From an uncultured Rhodospirillaceae bacterium (GTDB lineage: Bacteria; Pseudomonadota; Alphaproteobacteria; CAAGCB01; CAG-977), in NCBI GenBank assembly GCA_900550445.1, contig URSF01000019.1, forward strand, positions 1 to 44,778: a stretch of 44,778 bases of DNA, in the 5' to 3' direction. The notes below the pieces were generated by a model that was not told the DNA's origin, did not search any database, and saw only the letters and a list, made by a program, of their open reading frames with translations. The position numbers and the translations under genes were made by a program. Shown here one piece after another: positions 16,693 to 25,637 of this stretch (positions within the stretch are counted from its first letter, which is position 1; every line of letters begins with the position of its first letter).

Positions 16693-18040
16693 GTATTTCT
16701 GCCTTTTGTATCCATTCCGCCAAATCGGCCAAGGCCCGTTCGCTTTGGGCGCGTTTGCGGTCCTGGCCCTTGATTTTTTTCTTTCCTTCGGGGACGGGCG
16801 GCGGCGGAATTAAGCCGAAATTGATGTTCATCGGCTGGAAACAGTCTTTGTTCGCATTAACCGTAATATGACGCAGCATAGCCCCCAAAGCGGTTGTTTC
16901 CGGCGGCAGGACGGCGGTTTTACCGGTCGTTTCCCAAACGGCGAACAATCCGGCCAGCAGACCGACCGAAGCGCTTTCGACATAACCTTCGCACCCCGTC
17001 ACCTGTCCGGCAAAACGGATATTCGGCCGTGCTTTTAACCGCAGCGTTTCGTCCAGCACTTTGGGTGAACAGATAAACGTGTTGCGGTGAATACCCCCAA
17101 ATCGGACAAATGAAGCGTTTTCCAACCCCGGAATCGTTTTGAATATGCGCTTTTGTTCGCCGTAAGTCAGCTTTGTCTGAAAGCCGACCAGATTCAATAG
17201 TGTTCCCTGCCGGTTTTCTTTGCGCAGCTGCACAACGGCATGGGGACGGACGCCGGTATGCGGATTCATCAGTCCGACGGGTTTCATCGGTCCGAACGCC
17301 AGCGTTTCGCGGCCGCGTTCCGCCATGACTTCAATCGGCAGACAGCCTTCAAAATAAGGCGTATTTTTTTCCCAATCCTTGAACGCGACTTTTTCGCCTG
17401 ACAGCAAAGCGTCAATAAAAGCGTTATACTGGGCTTCGTCCATCGGGCAGTTGATGTAATCGTCGCCGTCGCCTTTGTCATAACGGGATTGTTTCCATGC
17501 TTTGGCCATATCAACCGAATCAGCGGTAACGATCGGCGCGATCGCGTCAAAAAAATGCAGCAGGTCTTCTCCGCCCGCGGCGGCCTGAATTTTTTCCGCC
17601 AGTTCCGGCGTCGTCAGCGGGCCTGTCGCGATGATGTGCAGGCCGTCGTCCGCGCCGGGCAAATCCGTCAGTTCGCCCCGTTCGATTGTGACCAGAGGAT
17701 TTTGGCGCAGTTTTTCTTCGATTTTTTGAGAAAACGCTTCCCTGTCAACGGCCAAAGCGCCGCCCGCCGGAACGGCCGTCTGATCCGCCGCCGCCATAAT
17801 CAAAGAACCGCAGCGGCGCATTTCTTCGTGCAGCAGGCCGACGGCATTGTGCAGCGCGTCGTCGGAACGCAGGGAATTTGAACAAACCAACTCGGCCGGC
17901 CCGCCCGTTTTATGCGCGGGCGTCTGTCTTGCCGGGCGCATTTCCCGCAAAACAACGGGCTGTCCCGCTTTTGCGATCTGCCAGGCGGCTTCACACCCGG
18001 CCAACCCCGCGCCCGTGACGGTAATCGGTTTCTGCGTCAT
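16685..18040 (-). CDS. trmFO: tRNA (uracil-5-)-methyltransferase, folate/FAD-dependent (TrmFO)
   Basis: This is a 451-residue enzyme that methylates U54 of the tRNA T-loop using methylenetetrahydrofolate and FADH2. The FAD motif is VTGAGLAGCEAA at the N-terminus. Cys53 in LVCSNSLRSDD and the Cys in YFEGCLPIE (about 231) are the two conserved reactive cysteines. The block GPMKPVGLMNPHTG is also diagnostic, and the length is that of the family (about 440-470). It is the first gene of the operon with hpnC, hpnD and hpnE. I see no functional link between the two processes. The C-terminal 30 residues are lysine-rich. Confidence 0.95.
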   Translation of the reverse strand: MTQKPITVTGAGLAGCEAAWQIAKAGQPVVLREMRPARQTPAHKTGGPAELVCSNSLRSDDALHNAVGLLHEEMRRCGSLIMAAADQTAVPAGGALAVDREAFSQKIEEKLRQNPLVTIERGELTDLPGADDGLHIIATGPLTTPELAEKIQAAAGGEDLLHFFDAIAPIVTADSVDMAKAWKQSRYDKGDGDDYINCPMDEAQYNAFIDALLSGEKVAFKDWEKNTPYFEGCLPIEVMAERGRETLAFGPMKPVGLMNPHTGVRPHAVVQLRKENRQGTLLNLVGFQTKLTYGEQKRIFKTIPGLENASFVRFGGIHRNTFICSPKVLDETLRLKARPNIRFAGQVTGCEGYVESASVGLLAGLFAVWETTGKTAVLPPETTALGAMLRHITVNANKDCFQPMNINFGLIPPPPVPEGKKKIKGQDRKRAQSERALADLAEWIQKAEIHG

Positions 18041-18072
18041 CTTTTTTTATCCTCTGACAGAATCGGTTTATT

Positions 18073-18098
18073 GTTATCTTGTATATCTTAGAGATAAC
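18073..18098. promoter_or_regulatory. Inverted repeat in the trmFO / rhodanese divergent region
   Basis: GTTATCT (18073-18079) and AGATAAC (18092-18098) face each other across 12 bp in the AT-rich 99-bp gap between divergent genes. It may be an operator; no factor is known. Confidence 0.3.
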
Positions 18099-18139
18099 TA
18101 TATACTTAAACAAACATAATTTTTTTTGCGAGAAAAGAA

Positions 18140-18598
18140 ATGAACGGAAATTTTGTAAATTTTTTAATCGCCGCAATCGCAGCTTACTGCCTGCTGTTCT
18201 ATGTTTATCCTTATTTGCGGCGTCTGCTGCGCGGCCGCGACGTCATTTACATTGAACCCGCGGCGCTGGCGGAACAAATGGGTAAAAAGAAGGATATGCT
18301 GTTGATCGATATCAGATCGTCGTCCGAATTTTATAACATGTTCGGCCATATTGACGGCGCGATTAACCTGCCGTTTTCCGAATTTATGATTCGCATTAAC
18401 GAAACGGCCGACCGTCTGGCCGGCTTTAAGGAAATTCCCGTCGTAATCATCGGTCTGCGCGATGAAAATAAAGTTTTTAAAGCGTACCGGATTTTAAAGC
18501 AAAAGGGATTTTCGGACGTCAGTATTTTAAATTACGGCATTTCTAAATGGCTGCGTCAGGGGCTGCCGACGGTGGAACGTAATGTTCGCAAAGTATAG
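18140..18598 (+). CDS. Membrane-anchored rhodanese-like domain protein lacking the catalytic Cys
   Basis: This is a 152-residue protein with one N-terminal transmembrane helix (about 6-26) and a basic stretch after it, so the domain is probably cytoplasmic. A rhodanese fold follows: LLIDIRSSSEFYNMFGHIDGAINLPF is the CH2A-type block. At the active-site loop, where active members have a Cys followed by R-x-G-x-R, it reads VIIGLRDENKVFKAY. No cysteine is present there, so it cannot carry a persulfide and is probably a binding or regulatory domain. It overlaps the next gene by 17 bp, which suggests joint translation with the pentapeptide-repeat protein. Confidence 0.8.
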   Translation: MNGNFVNFLIAAIAAYCLLFYVYPYLRRLLRGRDVIYIEPAALAEQMGKKKDMLLIDIRSSSEFYNMFGHIDGAINLPFSEFMIRINETADRLAGFKEIPVVIIGLRDENKVFKAYRILKQKGFSDVSILNYGISKWLRQGLPTVERNVRKV

Positions 18599-20873
18599 AA
18601 AAGCCGTTCTGTTTTTTGCTTTGTTTTTATTTTCTTCCGCCGTTATCGCGGCGGTTGAACCGAAGAATGTTGTTATTTTTTTTCTGCCCGTTCGGGACAG
18701 CGCTGAAATCAACTCTTTGCAGGAAGCCGTGCCGACTCCTTTGCCGGCCGGCGTTTCCGCCGGCATACGGGCGGAGGAGATTTCCAAAAAGGACGAGAAT
18801 CAGGAAAAATACGGCATAAATACTCCCGTCGGCGTTTCTTTGTATGATAAAGGAAACGTTCCTTTAAAACAAGCTGTCGACAATATTTTGGCGCCGGCTC
18901 GCGTTTTAATCCTGCCACCGGAAACGGCAAAGGAAGGACAGGCCAAAAGCGTATCGGGTCTGCCCGAAAGCGTAACGCCGGACAGAATCCGCGTTTTTCC
19001 GATGCAAAATCCTGCGGCGGATATGAAAAAAGCGGCGCAGGAACGTCCCGTCGTGATCCGTTATCAGAAATTAAAACCGCCTGAAGACACGCGGGAAAAC
19101 CGGCCGCGCAACGAATCGGAATGGACAGGTTGGATTTTACGCCAGCTGCAGAATTGCAGTATGGACGCGCAGACCGTTTTGCCGACGCTTTACTGGCTGG
19201 CTGCCAATCGGAAACTGACGGACGGCAAAACCGACTGCGACATGAAAACCGCCGTAGCGGGGTATTTGCGCAAATGCCACCCGTGGCCGGTTGTTTACTA
19301 TACGCCGGTCAATAACGATGTGCCCGTCCGTCCGGCCGTTCAAATGGCGGCGGAATTTCTGGAAAATACCTTTGATTCGACCGAATGTCCCGCTTTGGAT
19401 TTGTCGGGCATTAATTTTGAAAAAACGGAGTTTCTGGAAGGTAGTCTGAAAAATGCAGATTTTTCAAAGTCTTATTTCCAAGAAGCGACTTTTTCGGGCA
19501 TTGATCTGTCCGGTGCCGTTTTTAACGGAGCACAAATGGACAACGTATTGTTTCAGAATGTTGATCTGTCCGGCGCTTTGTTTGAAAAAACGCGCATGAA
19601 GTACGCACATCTGCACCGGGTAAACGCCGACGGCGTTCGGTTTGATTCGGCCGATCTGCAAAATACGCAGTTTCGGGACGTCAATTTTTCTTTGTCTTCG
19701 TTTAATAAAGCCGTGTTGCAAAACACCGCTTGGTTTGATGTGCGCGCATACAGAATGAAAGCGTATCAGGCTGATTTTTCAAAAGCGGGTTTTGACAATA
19801 TTCTGTTTAACCAGTTGCAGGCGCGCAAAGCAAATTTTGAACGGATATCGTGCAAAGAATGCGTGTTTGACCGCGCTGTTTTAAGGGAAGCGTATTTCTT
19901 TCGGGCGTTTTTTGACAAAACGTCGTTTAACCATTCTAATTTGTCGCATGCGCGGTTTCGTTTCGCCGTTTTTGAAAACGATGTTTCATTTGATGATGTG
20001 TATCTGTACAAAGCTGATTTCAAAGGCGTTGATTTAAGGCCGCTGAATACGCTGCCGATTGAAAAATTAACGCAGCTGCAGGTTGACCGCAGAACCGTTC
20101 TGCCGAATCATTTGTCTGATTTTGATTCGGCTGTTTTTGACGTCGAACTGGACAATGTCGGCCGCGATGCCTCACAGAACATCAGCCGTTACACTTGTTC
20201 GAAAAGAACTTGCGAAGAACGTTTGCTGGGCCGGGCGAGCAATCAGAATCTGGCCGTGCGCGCCATGACAATGCTGAGCGATCCCGAAGCAAGCCTGAAC
20301 AATCAGGTATGGGCTTTATGTACGATGGGGTGTATTGCCAGAAATGATAAAAAGCTTGAAAATTCGCAGATTGATATTTTAACGGCATTCATTAAACGCC
20401 GGCGTCCCTGGAATTCCGCGACGGATCTGTTCAAACCGTACACGCCGATTGAACCCGAAGTTCAAATGGCGCTGTATATTTTAACGGACCCGCAGCTGCA
20501 GCGCGACCTGGGGCATGACGTTGATTTGACCGGTACGGATTTAAGGACGGCCGATTTGTCCGGCGCGGATCTGCGGACGGTTAATTTATCCGGTTCGCAT
20601 TTGGGAGGAACGAATTTGCGCCGAGCAAAAACGGATCAGACGTTTACCCGTTTCGATCAGGCCGTGATTGACGAATTTACATTGTTCCCGGCGGGAATGG
20701 AAGTTTTTAAACCGTTCCGGCTGCCGGATTCGATTACGCCGCCGTGGTGGAAACCGGGAACGGTTCGCGTTATCCGCGACGGATCGCATTTATGGACCGT
20801 GACGACAGAGGATATTCCTTTTTCGGACGAACTGATCGTTTGGCCGGGCGGCAAGCAGGAGGAAAAGAAATGA
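18582..20873 (+). CDS. Secreted pentapeptide-repeat protein
   Basis: This is a 763-residue protein with an N-terminal signal sequence (cleavage likely after AVIAA near 24). A proline- and charge-rich region follows to about 260. A long pentapeptide-repeat region runs from about 272 to 490 with the A(D/N)LXX pattern (ADFSK, IDLSG, AVFNG, VDLSG, ALFEK, ADGVR, ADLQN). An interrupting domain of about 150 residues comes next, then a second short repeat block near 645-690 (VDLTG, ADLSG, VNLSG). Pentapeptide repeats form a right-handed square helix. This one should be periplasmic or surface-exposed. It is coupled to both neighbours by 17-bp and 4-bp overlaps. Function unknown. Confidence 0.85.
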   Translation: MFAKYRKAVLFFALFLFSSAVIAAVEPKNVVIFFLPVRDSAEINSLQEAVPTPLPAGVSAGIRAEEISKKDENQEKYGINTPVGVSLYDKGNVPLKQAVDNILAPARVLILPPETAKEGQAKSVSGLPESVTPDRIRVFPMQNPAADMKKAAQERPVVIRYQKLKPPEDTRENRPRNESEWTGWILRQLQNCSMDAQTVLPTLYWLAANRKLTDGKTDCDMKTAVAGYLRKCHPWPVVYYTPVNNDVPVRPAVQMAAEFLENTFDSTECPALDLSGINFEKTEFLEGSLKNADFSKSYFQEATFSGIDLSGAVFNGAQMDNVLFQNVDLSGALFEKTRMKYAHLHRVNADGVRFDSADLQNTQFRDVNFSLSSFNKAVLQNTAWFDVRAYRMKAYQADFSKAGFDNILFNQLQARKANFERISCKECVFDRAVLREAYFFRAFFDKTSFNHSNLSHARFRFAVFENDVSFDDVYLYKADFKGVDLRPLNTLPIEKLTQLQVDRRTVLPNHLSDFDSAVFDVELDNVGRDASQNISRYTCSKRTCEERLLGRASNQNLAVRAMTMLSDPEASLNNQVWALCTMGCIARNDKKLENSQIDILTAFIKRRRPWNSATDLFKPYTPIEPEVQMALYILTDPQLQRDLGHDVDLTGTDLRTADLSGADLRTVNLSGSHLGGTNLRRAKTDQTFTRFDQAVIDEFTLFPAGMEVFKPFRLPDSITPPWWKPGTVRVIRDGSHLWTVTTEDIPFSDELIVWPGGKQEEKK

Positions 20874-21925
20874 AGCGTGTTTTAATTATATCGGGATTGT
20901 TGGCCGTAATGACTTTTTCCGCGGGCGCGCAGGAAACGGACACGGACGTTTTGCGTTCCAGAGCGTCAAACGGCGACGTTCAGGCGGCGACGCTTTTGGG
21001 AAAGTATTATTTTGATATTGAAAAGAACGCGAAGCGGGCTGAAAAGTGGATCAAATCGGCGGCGGAAGCCGGCGACGCCGAAGCTTTATATTATCTGGCG
21101 CGTATTTACGATGAATCACGCGAAGGAAAGCACCCGAACAAAGAAGTCGTTTCCGTATTGGAAAAATCAGCCGGGCAGGGATACGCGCTGGCGCAGGTTA
21201 TGCTGGGCCGGATTTATCAGTTCGGCCGCCGCGGCATTCCGCAGGATTTGAAAAAAGCCAGAATGTGGTATGAACTGGCCGCCGCCAAAGGGGCAAACGA
21301 AGCCATGTCCCAGCTGAGCGTTATTTATCAACAGTCGGGTGACGCTTTGACCAAGGCCGCGCTGGCGGACGACAATATTGAATGGCTGGAACTGGGGGTA
21401 AAGCAGGGAAATGCCGAAGCGGCATTGAATCTGGGGAAAATGGCGGAAGCCGGGCGCGGCGTGCCGCAGGATTATAAACGCGCGGCAAAACTTTATCAGA
21501 TCGCGGCCGACGCCGGAATCGTTCAGGCGCAGGCGGCTTTGGGAAATCTGTATGCCAACGGGGAGGGAGTTCCTCAGGATAATAAAAAAGCGGTGCTCTG
21601 GCTGACCAAAGCAGCGGAAGATGGATATGTGGAGGCTCAAAGAAAACTGGCGCAGGTATATACTTACCAAAATCCGGATCCGTCTCAGGCTTATGCCTGG
21701 CAGGTTGTTTCTCTGTCGGCTCTGTTTCCTCAGGCAAAGGATCTGGTCGCCGTATCGCCCGATCTGGAACGTCTGATGCGTTCAATGACGCCCGAACAAA
21801 TCAAAGACGGGCAGGCCCTGGCTGTCAAACTGGTCGATAAAATCAAGGCAAATAAAAGAAAACAGGAAGCGGAACAACAGGAACGCATTGAACAAATGCG
21901 CCGTTACCAGCAGGGTATTTTATAA
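20870..21925 (+). CDS. Sel1-repeat (TPR-like) periplasmic protein
   Basis: This is a 351-residue protein with a signal peptide ending after AGA near 20. It carries five or six Sel1-like repeats, for example GYALAQVMLGRIYQFG, GNAEAALNLGKMAEAG and GIVQAQAALGNLYANGEG, each followed by VPQDxKKA. Sel1 repeats form helical solenoids that bind other proteins. The C-terminus (about 320-351) is a charged, glutamine-rich helix. The ATG overlaps the stop of the pentapeptide gene as ATGA, with GGAGG just upstream. A longer in-frame reading from 20744 lies entirely inside that gene and is rejected. It probably scaffolds an envelope complex with its two partners. Confidence 0.87.
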   Translation: MKRVLIISGLLAVMTFSAGAQETDTDVLRSRASNGDVQAATLLGKYYFDIEKNAKRAEKWIKSAAEAGDAEALYYLARIYDESREGKHPNKEVVSVLEKSAGQGYALAQVMLGRIYQFGRRGIPQDLKKARMWYELAAAKGANEAMSQLSVIYQQSGDALTKAALADDNIEWLELGVKQGNAEAALNLGKMAEAGRGVPQDYKRAAKLYQIAADAGIVQAQAALGNLYANGEGVPQDNKKAVLWLTKAAEDGYVEAQRKLAQVYTYQNPDPSQAYAWQVVSLSALFPQAKDLVAVSPDLERLMRSMTPEQIKDGQALAVKLVDKIKANKRKQEAEQQERIEQMRRYQQGIL

Positions 21926-21933
21926 GCATGCCG

Positions 21934-21964
21934 AAAAAAGCCCCATATACGGGGCTTTTTTTTT
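21934..21964. terminator. Bidirectional intrinsic terminator
   Basis: AAAAAGCCCC (21935-21944) pairs with GGGGCTTTTT (21951-21960) and is flanked by A and T runs. The elbB stop codon (21963-21965) lies inside its flank, so convergent genes share it. Confidence 0.9.
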
Positions 21965-22619
21965 ATTTTAACATTTCCATTAAATCTTTAACGGCGTTTG
22001 ACGTGCTTTGCGCGACTTCTTTCAAGCTTTTATCCAGCATGTAGCAGGGGGTCGTGATAATTTTGTTCTTTTTATCAATGCAGACCTGAGCCGCCGAACA
22101 GATTTCAGGCGTACCGCCCATCGCTTTGATCGCCATTGACGTTTCAGGATCGTTGCCGATCGTTACCGTGACGTTTCCCAAAATACGGGCAATCAATACC
22201 GGAGCGATACACAAGGCGACAATCGGTTTGCCGGCGGCGTGCATTTCTTTGACAACACGTTCAACGTCGGGGTGAACGGCGCAGTCTTTGCCTTTGTGCG
22301 CGAAATCGCACAGATTTAAAACGGCGCCCATGCCGCCCGGAAATAAAACGGCGTCGTAATCGGAAACTTTAAAAGATTTTAAAGACGAAATATCGCCGCG
22401 GGCTATTCTGGCGGCTTCGACGGGCATGCGTCTTTTTTCGTCCGAAGGCTGCTTTGTAACGTGATTCATAACAACGCTTTGTTCGCCTTCGGGGGCGAAA
22501 CAATGATAAACGCCGCCCTGTTGTTCGATCGCCAGCATGGCTGTGACGGCTTCGTGAATTTCGGAACCGTCCATGACGCCGCAGCCGGATAAAACAACCG
22601 CGATTTTTTTGGTGTTCAT
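21963..22619 (-). CDS. elbB: Isoprenoid biosynthesis glyoxalase ElbB
   Basis: This is a 218-residue member of the DJ-1/PfpI class I glutamine amidotransferase-like fold. It begins KIAVVLSGCGVMDGSEIHEAV, has the block AVLFPGGMGAVLNLCDFA, and places the nucleophile cysteine in IVALCIAPVLIARIL. These features match ElbB, which has glyoxalase activity in E. coli and was named for enhanced lycopene output. The length is standard. It diverges from thrC across a 94-bp gap that carries repeated TATACAA motifs. Confidence 0.92.
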   Translation of the reverse strand: MNTKKIAVVLSGCGVMDGSEIHEAVTAMLAIEQQGGVYHCFAPEGEQSVVMNHVTKQPSDEKRRMPVEAARIARGDISSLKSFKVSDYDAVLFPGGMGAVLNLCDFAHKGKDCAVHPDVERVVKEMHAAGKPIVALCIAPVLIARILGNVTVTIGNDPETSMAIKAMGGTPEICSAAQVCIDKKNKIITTPCYMLDKSLKEVAQSTSNAVKDLMEMLK

Positions 22620-22653
22620 GTGTTTCTCCTCACACTGATGAAAATCTTTGATG

Positions 22654-22686
22654 TTGTAATTATATACAAGTTGTATTTATATACAA
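22654..22686. promoter_or_regulatory. Repeated TTGTA/TATACAA elements between elbB and thrC
   Basis: The divergent gap holds TATATACAA twice in direct orientation (22661-22669 and 22678-22686, 17 bp apart). Inverted TTGTA(T) elements sit between and before them, so ATACAAGTTGTAT (22664-22676) and TTGTATTTATATACAA (22671-22686) are both dyads. This looks like a cluster of operator half-sites. Confidence 0.4.
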
Positions 22687-22719
22687 TAAGCGTAAAGCAT
22701 ATAGCTAACGGAGTTGATT

Positions 22720-24114
22720 TTGAAATACGTCAGTACGCGGGGAAATGCGCCCGCCATAGGATTTGAAGATGTTTTGCTGGCAGGCCTGGCGCCGGACGGC
22801 GGCCTGTATGTTCCTGAAAATTATCCGCAGTTTTCCGCGGCTCAAATGCGTGAAATGCGTTCTTTGAGCTATGCCGAACTGGCCGGCGAAGTCATGGCGC
22901 CCTTTACCGAAGGCTGTTTGGATAAAACGGATTTGATTGAAATCGCGCGTCAGGCTTACGGCGGTTTTTCCCATACGGCTGTGGCGCCGTTAAAACAAAT
23001 CGGCGACGCGATGTGGGTGATGGAATTGTTTTACGGCCCGACGCTGGCGTTTAAAGACTATGCGCTGCAGGTTGTCGGCCGTATGTTCGATACGGTTCTG
23101 AAACGCACAAACAGGCGGGTGACGATTGTCGGGGCGACGTCGGGGGATACGGGATCCGCCGCGATTGAATCCTGCAAAGGGTGCGATCATCTGGATATTT
23201 TTATTCTTCACCCGCATAACCGCGTATCCGAAGTTCAGCGCCGTCAAATGACGACGACTATAGCGCCCAACGTTTTTAATATCGCTCTGGAAGGAACTTT
23301 TGACGACTGCCAGTCGATTGTCAAAGCTTTGTTCTCTGATGAAGATTTTCGTTCCAAACACAGCCTGTCGGCCGTTAATTCGATCAACTGGGCCAGAATT
23401 ATGGCGCAGATCGTTTATTATTTCCGTGCCGCTTTGGCTCTGGGGGCGCCGGACAGAGAAGTGTCTTTCGCCGTACCGACGGGCAATTTCGGCAATATTT
23501 TCGCCGGCTATGCCGCAAAGCGCATGGGGTTGCCGATTAAAAAGCTGATGCTCGGATCCAACGAAAACGATATTTTGCCGCGTTTTCTGGAAACGGGCGT
23601 GATGGAAAAACGCGACGTCAAACCGTCGATCAGCCCGTCCATGGATATTCAGGTATCGTCGAATTTTGAACGGCTGCTGTATGAAATGCTGGATCATGAT
23701 GCCAAAGCGGTTTCGCATTTAATGGAAACGTTTAAATATGAAAGAAGTTATCATGTTTCTGCGCCGGTTTTGGAACGGGTCAGGAATATTTTTGCCGGAG
23801 TCCGCTGTTCGGACGAAGAAACTAAATCCGAAATCGGCAGAATTTATAAAGCTTCCGGTGAAATTGTCGATCCTCATTCCGCAATCGGATTTGCCGCGGC
23901 CGAAAAATTCGGGGAAAAAGACGTCCCCAGCATTGTTCTGGCAACGGCTCACCCGGCGAAATTTCCCGTTCCTGTCCGTGAAGCAACCGGCATAACGCCG
24001 TCTTTGCCGTCGCGGCTGTCCGATTTAATGACCCGGCGGGAAAATTTTACCGTTTTGCCGAATACGCGGGAAGCCATTAAATACTTTATTGACACAGCGG
24101 AAAGAAAGGCCTGA
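22720..24114 (+). CDS. thrC: Threonine synthase
   Basis: This is a 464-residue PLP enzyme that converts O-phosphohomoserine to threonine. The PLP lysine is Lys112 in PTLAFKDYALQ. The phosphate-binding region reads GATSGDTGSAAIE, and SRGNAP-like YVSTRGNAPAIGF opens the protein. The start is a TTG at 22720, because GGAG (22710-22713) sits 6 nt before it and the protein then begins MKYVSTRG as in the family. A TTG two codons earlier directly abuts the ribosome site. It opens a plus-strand run through nusB. The length matches the long, gammaproteobacterial and alphaproteobacterial class. Confidence 0.95.
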   Translation: MKYVSTRGNAPAIGFEDVLLAGLAPDGGLYVPENYPQFSAAQMREMRSLSYAELAGEVMAPFTEGCLDKTDLIEIARQAYGGFSHTAVAPLKQIGDAMWVMELFYGPTLAFKDYALQVVGRMFDTVLKRTNRRVTIVGATSGDTGSAAIESCKGCDHLDIFILHPHNRVSEVQRRQMTTTIAPNVFNIALEGTFDDCQSIVKALFSDEDFRSKHSLSAVNSINWARIMAQIVYYFRAALALGAPDREVSFAVPTGNFGNIFAGYAAKRMGLPIKKLMLGSNENDILPRFLETGVMEKRDVKPSISPSMDIQVSSNFERLLYEMLDHDAKAVSHLMETFKYERSYHVSAPVLERVRNIFAGVRCSDEETKSEIGRIYKASGEIVDPHSAIGFAAAEKFGEKDVPSIVLATAHPAKFPVPVREATGITPSLPSRLSDLMTRRENFTVLPNTREAIKYFIDTAERKA

Positions 24115-24119
24115 TTTGA

Positions 24120-25376
24120 ATGACCGGAAAAATGACGGTTCTGCCGAACGGATTGAAAATTGTAACGGATACCATGGACGAGGTGGATACGGTTTCTTTG
24201 GGAATATGGGTCGATATCGGTGCTATGTACGAACCGGCCGAAATCAACGGTATTTCCCATTTGCTGGAACACATGGCGTTTAAGGGAACGGTAAACAGAA
24301 CTGCGCGCCAAATTGCCGAAGAAATTGAAAATGTCGGCGGGTTTATCAATGCCTGCACTTCGCGCGAAACAACGTCCTATTACATCAAAGTGTTAAAGGA
24401 AGACACGGCTTTGGCGGTTGATATTTTGGCAGATATTCTGCAAAATTCAACGTTTGATCCGGAAGAATTCGCGCGGGAAAAAACGGTTGTTTTACAGGAA
24501 ATCAGTCAGTCGATAGATACGCCGGACGATATTATTTTCGATCGTTTTCAAACTTGCGCTTTTCCGGATCAGCCGGTCGGCCGTCCGGTTTTGGGATCGG
24601 TTGAAACGGTTAAGGGAATCAGCCGGGAAACGCTGGATTCTTACATGAAAACAAATTATACGCCGCAAAGAATGGTGGCCTCTGCCTGCGGGAAAATCAA
24701 TCACGATGAATTTGTCCGCATGATCGAAAAATATTTCGGATCCATGACGGCCAAAGACGGCCTGACGGCGCCTGACGCCGTTTACAAAGGCGGAGAATAC
24801 CGTGAAAATAAATCTTTGGAACAGGTCAATCTGATTCTGGGATTCCCGGGCGTGTCGGTTTTGGACGGCGATTATTACACGGCGCATGTCTTGTTAACGA
24901 TTCTGGGCGGCGGCATGTCTTCGCGTTTATTTCAGGAAATACGGGAAAAACGCGGTTTGGTGTATTCTGTTTTTTCATTCAATGCCGCGGCGGTCAAAGG
25001 CGGACTGTTCGGTATTTATGCCGGAACGGGCGAAAAAGAGGCGGCCGAATTGATGCCGGTGCTCTGCGATGAGATTCTGAAAATCAGACAGTCCGTGACG
25101 CCGGAAGAATTAAATCGGGCTAAGGCTCAGTTAAAGGCCGGCATATTAATGTCAATGGAAAGTCCGACGGCGCGCGCGGAACAAAATGCCGCTCAGCTGC
25201 TGGCATTCGGCCGGCTGAAAGATAAAGAAGAAATTCTGAATAAAATTGTCAATACAACGGCAGATGATGTGACCGGTCTGGCTGAACGAATGTTTTCTCA
25301 GACGCCTGCTCTGGCCAGTTTGGGACCTGTCAAACATGTCATGTCTTATGATAAACTGGCGCAGATACTGAAATAA
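24120..25376 (+). CDS. M16 family zinc metallopeptidase
   Basis: This is a 418-residue peptidase of the pitrilysin family, resembling the beta subunit of the mitochondrial processing peptidase. The inverted zinc motif HLLEH is at 47-51, and the downstream helix EFAREKTVVLQEI near 121-132 supplies the third ligand Glu. The C-terminal half is the second homologous domain, with SSRLFQEIREKRGLVYSV, the substrate-binding R/Y block. It has no signal peptide. Such genes commonly stand beside thrC in alphaproteobacteria. It begins 5 nt after the thrC stop. Confidence 0.93.
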   Translation: MTGKMTVLPNGLKIVTDTMDEVDTVSLGIWVDIGAMYEPAEINGISHLLEHMAFKGTVNRTARQIAEEIENVGGFINACTSRETTSYYIKVLKEDTALAVDILADILQNSTFDPEEFAREKTVVLQEISQSIDTPDDIIFDRFQTCAFPDQPVGRPVLGSVETVKGISRETLDSYMKTNYTPQRMVASACGKINHDEFVRMIEKYFGSMTAKDGLTAPDAVYKGGEYRENKSLEQVNLILGFPGVSVLDGDYYTAHVLLTILGGGMSSRLFQEIREKRGLVYSVFSFNAAAVKGGLFGIYAGTGEKEAAELMPVLCDEILKIRQSVTPEELNRAKAQLKAGILMSMESPTARAEQNAAQLLAFGRLKDKEEILNKIVNTTADDVTGLAERMFSQTPALASLGPVKHVMSYDKLAQILK

Positions 25377-25389
25377 GGAGTTTTTGCCC

Positions 25390-25578
25390 ATGGATCGGGA
25401 CGATGAAATTCTGCTGCAAATGGTCGCGATCGGCAACGCGCTGAAAGTAACGGCCGTTCACGCGGCGACAGGAACGGAAGTTTCTTTTATGGCGCCGAAA
25501 AACACGCCGATGCTGTCTTTGAAAATGATGGCCGGAAAAAAGCTGGAATACGTTATGAAGAAAAACAATCAGCCCTAG
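25390..25578 (+). CDS. Small conserved hypothetical protein (62 aa)
   Basis: This is a 62-residue protein with the pattern DDEILLQMVAIGNALKVTAV followed by ATGTEVSFMAP and a C-terminal KLEYVMKKN. It reads like a small alpha/beta domain and resembles short alphaproteobacterial proteins of unknown function found near rpiB and glyA (recalled, not checked). The ATG at 25390 is preceded by AAGGAG 9 nt upstream; the in-frame TTG at 25384 is less well placed. It sits 13 nt behind the M16 peptidase and 59 nt before rpiB. Confidence 0.7.
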   Translation: MDRDDEILLQMVAIGNALKVTAVHAATGTEVSFMAPKNTPMLSLKMMAGKKLEYVMKKNNQP

Positions 25579-25637
25579 CCAAAAGCGTTTGATTGTGCTA
25601 CTAAAAAACTGAAAATTTTTTAAGAAAGGAAATTCGC

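Noticed and set aside
20744..20869. Longer start for the Sel1-repeat protein
   Set aside because: It lies within the pentapeptide gene; the ATG at 20870 has a ribosome site and opens a proper signal peptide.
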